A stretch of DNA of 64,000 nt from SIG603 sp964369225. Lineage in GTDB: Bacteria > Bacillota > Clostridia > Oscillospirales > Acutalibacteraceae. Below, one piece after another: positions 8,659-17,391 of the stretch. The DNA lies in NCBI GenBank assembly GCA_964369225.1, contig CAYJER010000008.1, positions 1 to 64,000 on the forward strand. Reading direction: 5' to 3'. The translations under genes were made by a program, and so were the position numbers. Below the pieces are notes generated by a model. The model saw nothing but the letters and a program-made list of their open reading frames with translations. It was not told the DNA's origin and made no database searches. Numbering within the stretch: position 1 is the first letter of the stretch; every line of letters begins with the position of its first letter.

Positions 8659-8716
8659 AACTTAGGTCTCCTTTATTTAATGTATATTTTGATTTGTTGT
8701 TTTCTTCCTTGTCTAT

Positions 8717-8745
8717 ATTATAATATAATTTATCTGTAAATTCAA
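8717..8745 (-). promoter_or_regulatory. Promoter of mtlF-fruK-dehydrogenase-ptsH
   Basis: Minus-strand TTGAAT (8740-8745), 17-bp spacer, TATAAT (8717-8722). Same geometry as the ptsI promoter. Confidence 0.75.
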
Positions 8746-8774
8746 CTAAAACATTTTTAAGTTTGGCATTAGTT

Positions 8775-8795
8775 ATTAGTGACATTATCAGGTTA
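8775..8795 (-). promoter_or_regulatory. Putative MtlR binding site upstream of mtlF
   Basis: ATTAGTGACATTATCAGGTT plus one A, 18 of 21 bases identical to 5563-5583 and at the identical 29-bp distance from the -35 box. The rest of this ~300-bp gap (8796-8911) shows nothing I can name. Confidence 0.6.
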
Positions 8796-8911
8796 ATGGC
8801 GTCATATTATATTTTACCCATTTTATATGTTTATATTATACAAATATATGCACAATCTATGCACACATCTCACAATTAGAAAAGCATTCAATCTTGAATT
8901 ATTGAATTTTA

Positions 8912-8948
8912 AATAATAAAAATGCACAGTTTTTTACCACTGTGCATT
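8912..8948 (-). terminator. Intrinsic terminator of the folD-recN operon
   Basis: AATGCACAG (8921-8929) pairs with CTGTGCATT (8940-8948); the minus strand continues TTTATTATT. It lies immediately after recN. Confidence 0.85.
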
Positions 8949-8956
8949 AGCAAATT

Positions 8957-10621
8957 TTATATTTTGAAATTAAGGAGTTCCTTCGCCATCTGTAGTTTTA
9001 AGTCTGTTACTGCGTCTCCGCTAATAATTCTGGCTATTTCGTATACTCTCTTTTCACCTTTTAGAGGCGTTACTTTAGTTTGAGTCTCTTTTTCATCGCT
9101 CTTCTTCTCTATAAACAAATGTCCATCACCCATAGCCGCAATTTGCGCTAGATGTGTAATACATAGAATTTGTCTGTCTCTGCTGGCTTCTTTAAGTTTT
9201 AAACCTACCTTATTCCCTGCCTCACCACTTATTCCAGCATCTATCTCGTCAAATATCATAGTTCCTATGCTGTCGCCTTTTGATAAAACCGTCTTAATCG
9301 CTAGCATTATTCTTGATAATTCGCCGCCTGAGGCTATTTTAGACATTGGCTTTAATTCCTCGCCTATGTTTGCAGACACCATGAACGATATTTTGTCGCA
9401 ACCTAAACTATTTAGAGGAACCCTTTCGAGTTGCACCCCAAATTCTACTTTAGGCATATTTAAGAATTTAAGTTCTTCTTTAACTCTTTGTGAAAACTGT
9501 GTACTCGCTTCCTTTCTTTTTTGTGATATCTGTTTTGCTAGGTCAATGGCTTCAAGTTTTATTTTTTCAAATTCTTCTGAAAGAACAATTAGTCTTTCTT
9601 GAGATAACTCGATTCCCTCTAGTTCTACTTGTGAATTTTCGAGTGTTTGAAGCATGTCTTCTTCGCTGTCGCCATATTTTAAGCTTAGTTTATATAATAG
9701 CGCTAGTCTTTCCTCTATTTCTTCTAGCTCACCAGCGTCAAACTCGTTATCTTTTTCTAGTATTCTAAGTTCGCCCGATATATCGCCTAAATCATACTCT
9801 ATGTCTCTTAGTCTGCTTGCTAATTCCTGAAATTTTTTCGAGATTTCTTCTACTTGTTCAAGGCTTTGAGCCGAGTTTCCTACTAGGCTTAATATTCCCT
9901 CGAACTCGTCTTCACCGTCGATAGCATTTTTTGCAGCAGAAATAGCTCTTGCTATATTCTCGCTTTCCTTTATAATCTTTTTGCGATTAGTCAACGCTTC
10001 TCTTTCGCCAAGTGTCACGCCCGCTTCTTCTATCTCTTCTATTTGGAACTTAAGAAAATCAATTCTTCTCTCTTTTTGGGTTTCATCTATATTAAGTTTA
10101 TCAATTTCTAATTTAATCTGTTTAAGGCTTGCAAACTTTTCTCTATATAATAGAATTAAGTCATCAAGCCTTGCATAGTTGTCTATATATTTGCCGTGCA
10201 ATTCTGGGTTTAGCAGTTCATGGCTGTCGTGTTGCCCCTGAACCGAAATCAAGTTTACCCCTATTTCTTTAAGCATAGTAGCAGTTACAGGCATTTGCCC
10301 TACTTTGCATACTGATTTTCCGTTTGACTTTAGTTGTCTGTAAATTCTAAGCTCATCCGACTCTAATTTAATGTCGAGTTCTAACAACCTTTCTTTTACT
10401 GAATTTTCTAAGTCTGTAAAAATTGCTACGACTGTAGCAGAACTCTCGCCTGTCCTAATTAGATCTTTCGAGACTCTAGCCCCCAGTATCATATTTATTG
10501 CATCTATAATTATAGATTTACCGGCGCCGGTCTCACCTGTTAAAACTGTAAGACCAGCTGTAAAATCTATAGAAATTTCCTTAATTACCGCTATATTATT
10601 AATATACAAACTTGATAGCAT
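8957..10621 (-). CDS. recN: DNA repair protein RecN
   Basis: 554-residue SMC-like ATPase of recombinational repair. Walker A GETGAGKS lies at about 29-36, and SVQGQHDSHELL follows. Long coiled-coil arms span about 150-370. The ABC signature ASGGELSR and Walker B MIFDEIDAGISGEAG lie in the C-terminal head. It has full family length. Its start lies 4 bp after argR, the classical Firmicutes argR-recN arrangement. It ends the operon, with a terminator directly behind. Confidence 0.96.
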   Translation of the reverse strand: MLSSLYINNIAVIKEISIDFTAGLTVLTGETGAGKSIIIDAINMILGARVSKDLIRTGESSATVVAIFTDLENSVKERLLELDIKLESDELRIYRQLKSNGKSVCKVGQMPVTATMLKEIGVNLISVQGQHDSHELLNPELHGKYIDNYARLDDLILLYREKFASLKQIKLEIDKLNIDETQKERRIDFLKFQIEEIEEAGVTLGEREALTNRKKIIKESENIARAISAAKNAIDGEDEFEGILSLVGNSAQSLEQVEEISKKFQELASRLRDIEYDLGDISGELRILEKDNEFDAGELEEIEERLALLYKLSLKYGDSEEDMLQTLENSQVELEGIELSQERLIVLSEEFEKIKLEAIDLAKQISQKRKEASTQFSQRVKEELKFLNMPKVEFGVQLERVPLNSLGCDKISFMVSANIGEELKPMSKIASGGELSRIMLAIKTVLSKGDSIGTMIFDEIDAGISGEAGNKVGLKLKEASRDRQILCITHLAQIAAMGDGHLFIEKKSDEKETQTKVTPLKGEKRVYEIARIISGDAVTDLKLQMAKELLNFKI

Positions 10622-10625
10622 GTTC

Positions 10626-11078
10626 TCACCCGATTATTAATTTTCTTAATTTTTCTGCCTTTTCAAAGGCTAAGTCTGAAGTTTTACACACAACAAATAT
10701 TGTGTCTTCACCGGCTAAAGTTCCTATGAACCCTTGAATTTGTTGTGAATCCATTGCAGCACAAACCGCCTGCGCCATTCCATTCACAGTTTTTATGACT
10801 ATCATATTTTGCGCTGTCTCAACAGAGAATACAGCATCTGAAAACAGGGAATAAAATCTTGTTGAAATGTCTCTTATATTTTCTTGCCCTGTTGAATATC
10901 TATACTTTCCACTAGATGAAAGAGTTTTTACAAGCCTTAATTCTTTTATGTCTCTTGAAATTGTCGCCTGTGTTACATCAAAGCCTGACTCTTTCAAAGA
11001 GTTTAGCAAATCCTCTTGAGTCTCGACATCTTCCTTTGATATCAAGTCTTTAATCGCCTCATGTCTACGTTTTTTCAC
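10626..11078 (-). CDS. argR: Arginine repressor ArgR/AhrC
   Basis: 150-residue arginine-sensing regulator. The N-terminal winged helix contains DVTQATISRDIKELRL, the ArgR DNA-recognition signature. The C-terminal oligomerisation and arginine-binding domain has GTLAGEDTIFVV, matching the family GTIAGDDT motif. Located 9 bp after nadK and 4 bp before recN. ArgR typically controls arginine genes elsewhere; no arginine biosynthesis gene other than argS is in this window. Confidence 0.95.
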   Translation of the reverse strand: MKKRRHEAIKDLISKEDVETQEDLLNSLKESGFDVTQATISRDIKELRLVKTLSSSGKYRYSTGQENIRDISTRFYSLFSDAVFSVETAQNMIVIKTVNGMAQAVCAAMDSQQIQGFIGTLAGEDTIFVVCKTSDLAFEKAEKLRKLIIG

Positions 11079-11087
11079 TGCTTAATC

Positions 11088-11915
11088 CTACCTTTTTTCT
11101 GAAATCATTATTTTTTTATTTACTACATCAAAAAAATTTCTTTTATGTTTTGTCATCAACCTTAGTTTTTGAGCCGATTTACAAAAGCTAACTTCTTCGC
11201 CTTTTTCCATTACATACTGCTTAGCTCCGTCTATTGTAAGTATAACTTTTTCGTCGTACTTAAAGTGAGCATTTATTTCTACCTCTGTGTTGTCAGAGAA
11301 CACAAGGCTTCTATTGAATAAAGTATGCGGACAAATTGGTGTAAAAATCATACATTCTGTGTTAGGGTCAACAACTGGGCCTCCTGCTGAAAGCGAGTAA
11401 GCTGTAGAGCCTGTCGGAGTTGAAACAATTATTCCATCTGCCCTAAAATGAAACTCCTCTTTGTTGATTTTCACGTTAAAATCTAAAAGCTTCGAGAACT
11501 CGCCAGAAATAACTCCCTCATTTACAGCCGTTCCAATTAATCTGCCAGAGCTTTTAATGTCGATTAACATACGTTCTTCATAATGACATTTTCCGTTAAT
11601 CATGTCGCAGATACTGTCAATTTCAGAGAACTCAAGCCCTGCTAAATAGCCAATTCTACCCATATTTATTCCTATTACAGGTCTACCGTTTGCGTGTTTG
11701 GCTGTGTGAATAATTGTGCCGTCTCCGCCAATTGCAATAAAGACTTCACATTCTTTTTCCATATCAAAATGACCGCCAAAACACTTATGGGTTTTTCCTT
11801 GTAAGTCTTTGTGAAAATAAACCTTATGTCCTGCCTTTTCAAGCACTCTAGCGGTGTGCTTGCTAGCTTCTACTATTTCATCTTTATAATAGTTTGGTAT
11901 TATCGCAATTTTCAT
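11088..11915 (-). CDS. nadK: NAD kinase
   Basis: 275-residue enzyme that phosphorylates NAD to NADP. The nucleotide-binding FIAIGGDGTIIHTAKH carries the invariant GGDGT. GRIGYLAGLEF and the substrate motif TPTGSTAYSLSAGGPVV follow. 11 bp downstream of tlyA and 9 bp upstream of argR, in the usual Clostridia cluster. Confidence 0.95.
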   Translation of the reverse strand: MKIAIIPNYYKDEIVEASKHTARVLEKAGHKVYFHKDLQGKTHKCFGGHFDMEKECEVFIAIGGDGTIIHTAKHANGRPVIGINMGRIGYLAGLEFSEIDSICDMINGKCHYEERMLIDIKSSGRLIGTAVNEGVISGEFSKLLDFNVKINKEEFHFRADGIIVSTPTGSTAYSLSAGGPVVDPNTECMIFTPICPHTLFNRSLVFSDNTEVEINAHFKYDEKVILTIDGAKQYVMEKGEEVSFCKSAQKLRLMTKHKRNFFDVVNKKIMISEKR

Positions 11916-11926
11916 GTTATCACCCT

Positions 11927-12730
11927 TTATAAATTGCTATGTGAATTTTCTACTGTAAGTGAACAATCTACAGATTCCTCTACATATGGCAATTCAGATT
12001 TTTGCAGATATATCAAATATTCTATGTTTCCCTCTGGTCCTTTTATAGGCGAGTATGAAACTCCCTTAACTGTAAAATTATTTTCAGTGGCAAAGCTCAC
12101 TATAGACTCAACCACCTCTAGATGAACAGCTTTATCTTTTACAACGCCTTTTTTACCAACTTTTTCTCTGCCTGCCTCAAACTGTGGCTTTATAAGACAT
12201 ACAAGTGATGCCTCACTCGACAACAAATGCGAAATCGCCGGTAATATTTTTTTAAGAGAAATAAAAGATACATCTATGCTTACAAAATCTATTTCATCTT
12301 TTATCTGCTCTTTAGTTAAATATCTAGCGTTTGTACGCTCTAGGTTTATAACTCTTTCATCTGTTCTAAGACTCCACGCTAATTGCCCGTAACCAACATC
12401 TACACTATAAACCTTTGAGGCATTGTTTTGTAGCATACAATCGGTAAATCCGCCTGTTGATGCGCCTACATCCATACAAATTTTATTGTCTAAGGCAAAA
12501 TTCCACTCCTGCATAGCCTTTTCAAGCTTAAGACCTCCACGGCTGACATACTTAAGGGTAGAACCTCTAACCTCTATCTTTTCGCCGTCTTTTACTATGG
12601 TTCCAGCTTTGTCTGATTTTTGATTGTCAACATAGACAATACCGCCCATTATCATAGCCTTTGCCTTTTCACGGCTTGGTGCTAAACCTAATTCTACTAA
12701 CGCTGTATCTAGTCTTTTTTTTTCTATCAA
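11927..12730 (-). CDS. tlyA: TlyA-family rRNA ribose methyltransferase / hemolysin A
   Basis: 267 residues. An S4 RNA-binding domain (about 4-65; LDTALVELGLAPSREKAKA) is followed by an FtsJ-like SAM domain with MDVGASTGGFTDCML (about 85-99). TlyA 2'-O-methylates rRNA in characterised species. The start appears to be TTG (12730), which overlaps the dxs stop codon as TTGA, giving translational coupling. ATP-independent haemolysis claims for this family are not supported by anything visible here. Confidence 0.9.
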   Translation of the reverse strand: MIEKKRLDTALVELGLAPSREKAKAMIMGGIVYVDNQKSDKAGTIVKDGEKIEVRGSTLKYVSRGGLKLEKAMQEWNFALDNKICMDVGASTGGFTDCMLQNNASKVYSVDVGYGQLAWSLRTDERVINLERTNARYLTKEQIKDEIDFVSIDVSFISLKKILPAISHLLSSEASLVCLIKPQFEAGREKVGKKGVVKDKAVHLEVVESIVSFATENNFTVKGVSYSPIKGPEGNIEYLIYLQKSELPYVEESVDCSLTVENSHSNL

Positions 12731-14565
12731 CTTAATCCACCCTTTAAAGTTCTTAATATCCCTTGCTTATCAAGCCCTGTCATTTCCATTTGTCTTTGCA
12801 CACTTGCGTGAACTATAAACGGAGTTTTAACATCTGTAATAATGTATTTGCCTTTAAAACCTGCCTTTGTAAGTTTCTTACCAAATACATCTGCAATTCC
12901 GCCCACGGCTTCCTCTACAAACAAGACTTTTTTATGTTTTAAAGCAATCTCTACAGCCTTATCTTCAATAGGAACTATCTTGTTAAGCTTAATAATATTT
13001 ATTTTCATTTCATCTAAAATCATGGCAGCTTCCGGGAAAACACGTCCATAACAAACAATACAGGTATTGGCCTCTTTAAAGCCAAACTGCATATAATCTT
13101 CATTGTTATAAACAAAACCTTTTGGTTTGTAACCCTCGTGTCCTTTAGGATACCTTACTGCAACTATATTATTATAGTCTCCTGAAATTGCTTTCTGCAT
13201 AGTAAAATCTAGTTCATCAAAATACGATGGAGAAAACACAGTGGCATCAGGTAGGTTTTTAAGCATAGAAACATCAAGCAAACCTTGATGAGTTTTTCCG
13301 TCTTCACCAACAAACCCTGCCCTATCAATCGCCAAAATAAGTTTTAATTTCTGCATAGCCACGTCATGAACTATGCTGTCGTATGCCCTTTGTAAAAAAG
13401 TAGAGTACACAGCAAAAACAGGAGTCATTCCTTTGGCAGAAAGTCCTGCCCCAAAGGTGACTGCATGTGCCTCTGCTATTCCAACATCAAAAAATCGTTC
13501 CCTAAAATTCTCATAATACTCTGTAAGACCAGTGCCTGCACACATTGCGGCTGTTATTACACATAAATCAGAATTCACCCTAGCCGTGTTTACCAAAACA
13601 TCTCCGACTACATCAGAGAAAACACGTTTATCGGTTTGTTTCTCGCCTGTGTCGGGGTTAAATTTTGGAACTCCATGATAATCTTTAGGGCTTTGTTCTG
13701 CACGCTCATAACCTTTGCCCTTTGTTGTCTTAACATGAATAAGCACCGGCTTTTTAGATATTTTAGAAGTCTCAAGCACATTTACTAGAGAAGATATATC
13801 GTGTCCGTCTATCATACCATAATAGGTAAAACCCATTTTTTCAAATATACTTGTCTTTATAAAAAATCTTCTAATAAAAGTCTTGCCCCGTTTTAGAACG
13901 GAGTTTATGCTTTTTCCAATCACAGGGATTTTATCTACAGATTTTCCTATATTGCCTTTAAACTTAACATATTTTTTAGTTCTTCTAAGTAGCCCTAAAT
14001 GGCTAGACAGCGAACCTACATTTTTTGAAATAGACATGTTATTGTCATTTAAAATGACTATAAAATTAGTTTTAGATTTACCAGCGTTATTTAAAGCCTC
14101 GAAAGCTAGACCGCCTGTAAATGCACCATCTCCTATAATAGAAACAGTAAGGCTATCATCCTTTTGAATTTTCTTAGCAGAGCTTACTCCAAATCCAACT
14201 GAAACCGCTGTGCTGCTGTGTCCAACGGTAAATAAGTCATACTCACTCTCGTCTCTGTCTGGGAAACCTGCAAGACCGTTTTCTTTACGAATAGTGTTAA
14301 ACTTATTAAGTCTACCTGTTAGCATTTTATAGCTATAAGCTTGGTGTCCAACATCCCAAATTATTGTATCTTTTGGGATATCAAGCACCGATAAAAGTGC
14401 AACAGTAAGCTCTACTACGCCTAAATTAGAAGCTAAATGACCTCCGTTTTGAGATGTCACCCTAATAATCTCTTCTCTTAATTCACTGCATAAAATCTCG
14501 AGATCAGTATCATTTAGTCCCTTAATATCATTCGGTGAATTTATGCTTTTAAGTACTGAACTCAT
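12727..14565 (-). CDS. dxs: 1-deoxy-D-xylulose-5-phosphate synthase
   Basis: 612-residue thiamine-diphosphate enzyme, first step of the MEP isoprenoid route (pyruvate plus glyceraldehyde-3-P). The TPP motif is SIIGDGAFTGGLAFEALNNA with NDNNMSIS. GHSSTAVSVGFG lies in the N-terminal domain, and the transketolase-like centre has DRAGFVGEDGKTHQG. Overlaps folD by one base (TAATG) and tlyA by four. The xseA, xseB and ispA genes often found between folD and dxs are missing here. Confidence 0.96.
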   Translation of the reverse strand: MSSVLKSINSPNDIKGLNDTDLEILCSELREEIIRVTSQNGGHLASNLGVVELTVALLSVLDIPKDTIIWDVGHQAYSYKMLTGRLNKFNTIRKENGLAGFPDRDESEYDLFTVGHSSTAVSVGFGVSSAKKIQKDDSLTVSIIGDGAFTGGLAFEALNNAGKSKTNFIVILNDNNMSISKNVGSLSSHLGLLRRTKKYVKFKGNIGKSVDKIPVIGKSINSVLKRGKTFIRRFFIKTSIFEKMGFTYYGMIDGHDISSLVNVLETSKISKKPVLIHVKTTKGKGYERAEQSPKDYHGVPKFNPDTGEKQTDKRVFSDVVGDVLVNTARVNSDLCVITAAMCAGTGLTEYYENFRERFFDVGIAEAHAVTFGAGLSAKGMTPVFAVYSTFLQRAYDSIVHDVAMQKLKLILAIDRAGFVGEDGKTHQGLLDVSMLKNLPDATVFSPSYFDELDFTMQKAISGDYNNIVAVRYPKGHEGYKPKGFVYNNEDYMQFGFKEANTCIVCYGRVFPEAAMILDEMKINIIKLNKIVPIEDKAVEIALKHKKVLFVEEAVGGIADVFGKKLTKAGFKGKYIITDVKTPFIVHASVQRQMEMTGLDKQGILRTLKGGLS

Positions 14566-15416
14566 TATATATCGTTTTGTACTTTTGCAGCTTTAACAGT
14601 ATTTTTCATAAGTGTAGCAATTGTCATAGGTCCTACACCTCCGGGTACAGGCGTAATTGCAGCTACTTTGTCGTATACAGCATCAAAGTCTACGTCTCCG
14701 CATAATTTTCCGTTTTCGTCTCTGTTTATACCAACGTCTATTACTACCGCACCCTCTTTTACCATGTCGGCATCAACAAATTTTGATCTACCAACAGCGG
14801 CTACAAGAATGTCTGCACTAGCACAAACTGCCTTTAAATCTTTTGTTTTGCTATGGCAAATTGTAACTGTTCCGTTTTGATGAAGTAAAAGCATAGACAT
14901 AGGTTTACCAACTATGTTACTTCTGCCTATTACAACACAGTTTTTACCACTGATTTCAATGCCTGTAGACTTAATAAGCTCCATTACTCCTGATGGTGTA
15001 CATGGTAAGAAATTATAATTTCCTATCATAATTTTTCCGACATTTTCTGCATGGAATGCGTCAACATCTTTAAGTGGTGAGATATGGGCTATAACTTTTT
15101 CTTCGTCTAAGCCTTTTGGAAGTGGCAACTGAACTAAAATTCCGTTAATTTGTTTGTCTTCATTAAGTTGTGAGATCAAATCAAGTAATTCCTCTTGAGT
15201 AGTGTCACCGCTTAGGGCGTACTCTCTTGAATAAATTCCACAAGCCTCACAGGCTAATTTTTTATTCCTTACATATACTTTAGAGGCTGGGTCGTCTCCA
15301 ACTATAACAACTGCTAGACCTGTGTTTACGCCTTTAGCCTTTAGCTCTTCTACTTCTAGTCTAACTTCTTCTTTAATTTTTGCTGATACTAATTTACCGT
15401 CTATTATCTTATTCAT
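14565..15416 (-). CDS. folD: Bifunctional methylenetetrahydrofolate dehydrogenase/cyclohydrolase
   Basis: 283-residue cytosolic one-carbon enzyme. Shows the FolD substrate region VYVRNKKLACEACGI, the cyclohydrolase/dehydrogenase motif GILVQLPLPKGL, the cofactor-binding VIGRSNIVGKPMSMLLL and the C-terminal TPVPGGVGPMTIATLM. Full length. First gene of the folD-dxs-tlyA-nadK-argR-recN operon. GTGAGGAA precedes the ATG. No promoter with two good boxes was found in the 60 bp upstream. Confidence 0.96.
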   Translation of the reverse strand: MNKIIDGKLVSAKIKEEVRLEVEELKAKGVNTGLAVVIVGDDPASKVYVRNKKLACEACGIYSREYALSGDTTQEELLDLISQLNEDKQINGILVQLPLPKGLDEEKVIAHISPLKDVDAFHAENVGKIMIGNYNFLPCTPSGVMELIKSTGIEISGKNCVVIGRSNIVGKPMSMLLLHQNGTVTICHSKTKDLKAVCASADILVAAVGRSKFVDADMVKEGAVVIDVGINRDENGKLCGDVDFDAVYDKVAAITPVPGGVGPMTIATLMKNTVKAAKVQNDI

Positions 15417-15474
15417 TATAATTCCTCACTATTATTTATATTTACTATTAAGGATGGATATTAGCTAATTCCAA

Positions 15475-15661
15475 TGTAGGGGAGGGTCTCTTAGCAAATT
15501 CAGCCATGTAGGGGCGGATATTATCCGCCTAAACAGTCCGTAATTTGCCTAAATTTCTTAGGCGGATAATATCCGCCCCTACATTAATTTGTACGTTTTA
15601 ACGAATTTATTTTTAATCAAAAAATGCAAGAGGCACGTCTGCACAATGACCCTCCCCTACA
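15475..15661. repeat. Nested palindrome family, copy 2
   Basis: Outer arm TGTAGGGGAGGGTCTC (15475-15490). Inner palindrome arms 15506-15529 and 15560-15583 carry the word GGGCGGATATTATCCGCC. The outer right arm ends GACCCTCCCCTACA (15648-15661). It fills the gap between folD and the small ORF. Confidence 0.85.
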
Positions 15662-15697
15662 ATATCTTAACAAAATTAAGTTTAACCGTACCTATAT

Positions 15698-15895
15698 TCA
15701 TTCTTTTGAATCTATTTCTGTTAATTCAGATATAAACATTTCCTCTGTTTGTTGTTGAGCTAATTTTAGTTTAGCTGTAAGTTCGCTTAATGATGCACTC
15801 GCTGCGTTAAGTATTTGAGTGGTGGCTTCTAAAACTTCAATTGAAGTCGCCATTCTTCCAGCTAAATGATAATACATTGATTTATAATCTTCCAT
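15698..15895 (-). CDS. Small protein of unknown function, paralogue of the next gene
   Basis: 65 residues beginning MEDYKSMYYHLAGRMA, mostly helical and amphipathic, acidic at the C-terminus (EEMFISELTEI). It is a near copy of the 74-residue ORF at 15985-16209: same first 16 residues but one, and same LTAKLKLAQQ.TEEMFISEL core. It lacks a nine-residue stretch (LQSTAVSLS) in the middle. Both have the same ribosome-site context (GAAAGGTATGGGTATAA before ATG). I do not recognise a characterised family. The MEDYKxMYYHL start resembles short conserved proteins seen in Clostridia. Conservation of frame after duplication suggests it is expressed. Confidence 0.6.
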   Translation of the reverse strand: MEDYKSMYYHLAGRMATSIEVLEATTQILNAASASLSELTAKLKLAQQQTEEMFISELTEIDSKE

Positions 15896-15984
15896 TTATA
15901 CCCATACCTTTCTTATATATAAAGATATTATTGTAGATGCTAAGCTTAAATCTTAACAAAATTAAGTTTAATCCGCACTAATAT

Positions 15985-16209
15985 TTAATCTTTTGGATTT
16001 ATTTCTATTTCTCTTAATTCAGATATGAACATTTCTTCTGTTTTTTGTTGTGCTAATTTTAATTTAGCTGTTAAATCAGACAGTGAAACTGCTGTCGATT
16101 GTAAAGAGCTTGCAGTTGAATTTAATATTTCATTTGTAGCTTCTAAAACTTCAATTGTTGTCGCCATTCTTCCAGCTAAATGATAATACATTGATTTAAA
16201 GTCTTCCAT
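15985..16209 (-). CDS. Small protein of unknown function, paralogue of the previous gene
   Basis: 74 residues beginning MEDFKSMYYHLAGRMA, with a heptad-like SSLQSTAVSLSDLTAKL segment that could form a coiled coil and the EEMFISELREIEI tail. No signal peptide or membrane segment. The duplication covers the ORF plus about 25 bp on each side: both copies end near the same flank TTAACAAAATTAAGTTTAA. It lies between lgt and folD and may be independently transcribed. No function is claimed. Confidence 0.6.
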   Translation of the reverse strand: MEDFKSMYYHLAGRMATTIEVLEATNEILNSTASSLQSTAVSLSDLTAKLKLAQQKTEEMFISELREIEINPKD

Positions 16210-16265
16210 TTATACCCATACCTTTCTTATATTTACTTAAAACTTAAGCTAACTTAATGCTAATT

Positions 16266-16388
16266 TGTAGGGGACGGGTTTTCCGTCCCGTAGGAAGTTA
16301 GCTAAAACCTCTAGTTTTTCGGGACGGAAAACCCGTCACCTACATGGTTAAATTTGCTAAGAGGCACGTCTGCTTCAGACCCTCGCCT
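16266..16388. repeat. Nested palindrome family, copy 3
   Basis: Inner arms 16266-16292 and 16319-16344 with the word GGGACGGGTTTTCCGTCCC; the right arm has ACCCGTCACC, a small mismatch. Outer right arm AGAGGCACGTCTG...AGACCCTCGCC (16360-16388). No left outer arm is present. Confidence 0.85.
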
Positions 16389-16404
16389 AAATAGTTTATA
16401 CGTT

Positions 16405-17376
16405 TTACTCTTGAGTTTTTTCGTCATCACTTTTAGGTGCTGTGAAAATTGTACTCTCGCCGTCGTCTTCTGTTTCATCTTCTTTAAGCTTTTTTGTAAC
16501 TAAAGGCACAGATAAATCAACCGAGCATTCTTCCATTACAGCCTTATTTCCGCAACCTGTAAGTACTCTTCTGTTCCTAAGCAATATTAAAACCACGACA
16601 CCTGCAACTACTGTTAGCAGTGCAACAGCTTGTGAAACTCTAATAGGCAAATATGGAACCATTAGACTGTCTGTTCTTAGGCCTTCTACAAAAAATCTTG
16701 TAATACCATACCAAATTAGATACAGTAAAAATGTTTGTCCATCATATTTTCTCATTTTAGTTGTAAAGAAATGTAGTAACACAAATCCTAACAAACATAA
16801 AATTGATTCATAAAAGAAACAAGGGTGCACATTTTGGTTAGGGAATTCAAGCTCTGTCATATTGCTTCTCATTCCCCATGGTAAATCTGTAGCATAACCG
16901 AAAGCCTCTTGATTTACAAAGTTTCCCCATCTGCCTATGCCTTGTCCTATTAAAAATCCTAAAACCGCAACGTCAAGAACTGCTCCTATGCTCATCTTTC
17001 GCCATTTTGCAACCAGAACAGCCGCAAGCAAAGCGCCAATTATTCCGCCATAAATTCCAAGTCCACCCTCTCTAAAATTAAAAATCTCTAAAGGGTTATT
17101 TATGAATTTATCGCCGGGGTAAAAAATAACATAATAAAGCCTAGCTCCTAAAATTCCTGCAACCATTCCGGCAATTACACCATCTGTAAAATGGTCAGAA
17201 TTAATTCTAAGTTTACCTGTCATATAATAGGCGTATATTAAAGCTAGCATAAATCCGCCGCCTATAATAATGCCATACCAATATACTTCCATTCCAAATA
17301 TAGTAAAGGCAACCTCATTTACCTGTAAATCTATTCCAAGTCCTGGAAACCTAATTAAATGTTCTACATTATCCAT
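16405..17376 (-). CDS. lgt: Prolipoprotein diacylglyceryl transferase
   Basis: 323-residue inner-membrane enzyme that attaches diacylglycerol to the lipobox cysteine of prelipoproteins. Seven or so membrane segments. Contains the family motifs GARLYYVIFYPG and GIGRWGNFVNQEAFG (about 146-160). A charged tail of about 50 residues (ending DDGESTIFTAPKSDDEKTQE) extends beyond the catalytic core; this is longer than the usual ~270-290 residues. It lies 15 bp downstream of the M16 peptidase gene and is probably co-transcribed with that pair. Confidence 0.95.
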   Translation of the reverse strand: MDNVEHLIRFPGLGIDLQVNEVAFTIFGMEVYWYGIIIGGGFMLALIYAYYMTGKLRINSDHFTDGVIAGMVAGILGARLYYVIFYPGDKFINNPLEIFNFREGGLGIYGGIIGALLAAVLVAKWRKMSIGAVLDVAVLGFLIGQGIGRWGNFVNQEAFGYATDLPWGMRSNMTELEFPNQNVHPCFFYESILCLLGFVLLHFFTTKMRKYDGQTFLLYLIWYGITRFFVEGLRTDSLMVPYLPIRVSQAVALLTVVAGVVVLILLRNRRVLTGCGNKAVMEECSVDLSVPLVTKKLKEDETEDDGESTIFTAPKSDDEKTQE

Positions 17377-17391
17377 CTTAGTCCCTCTCTT

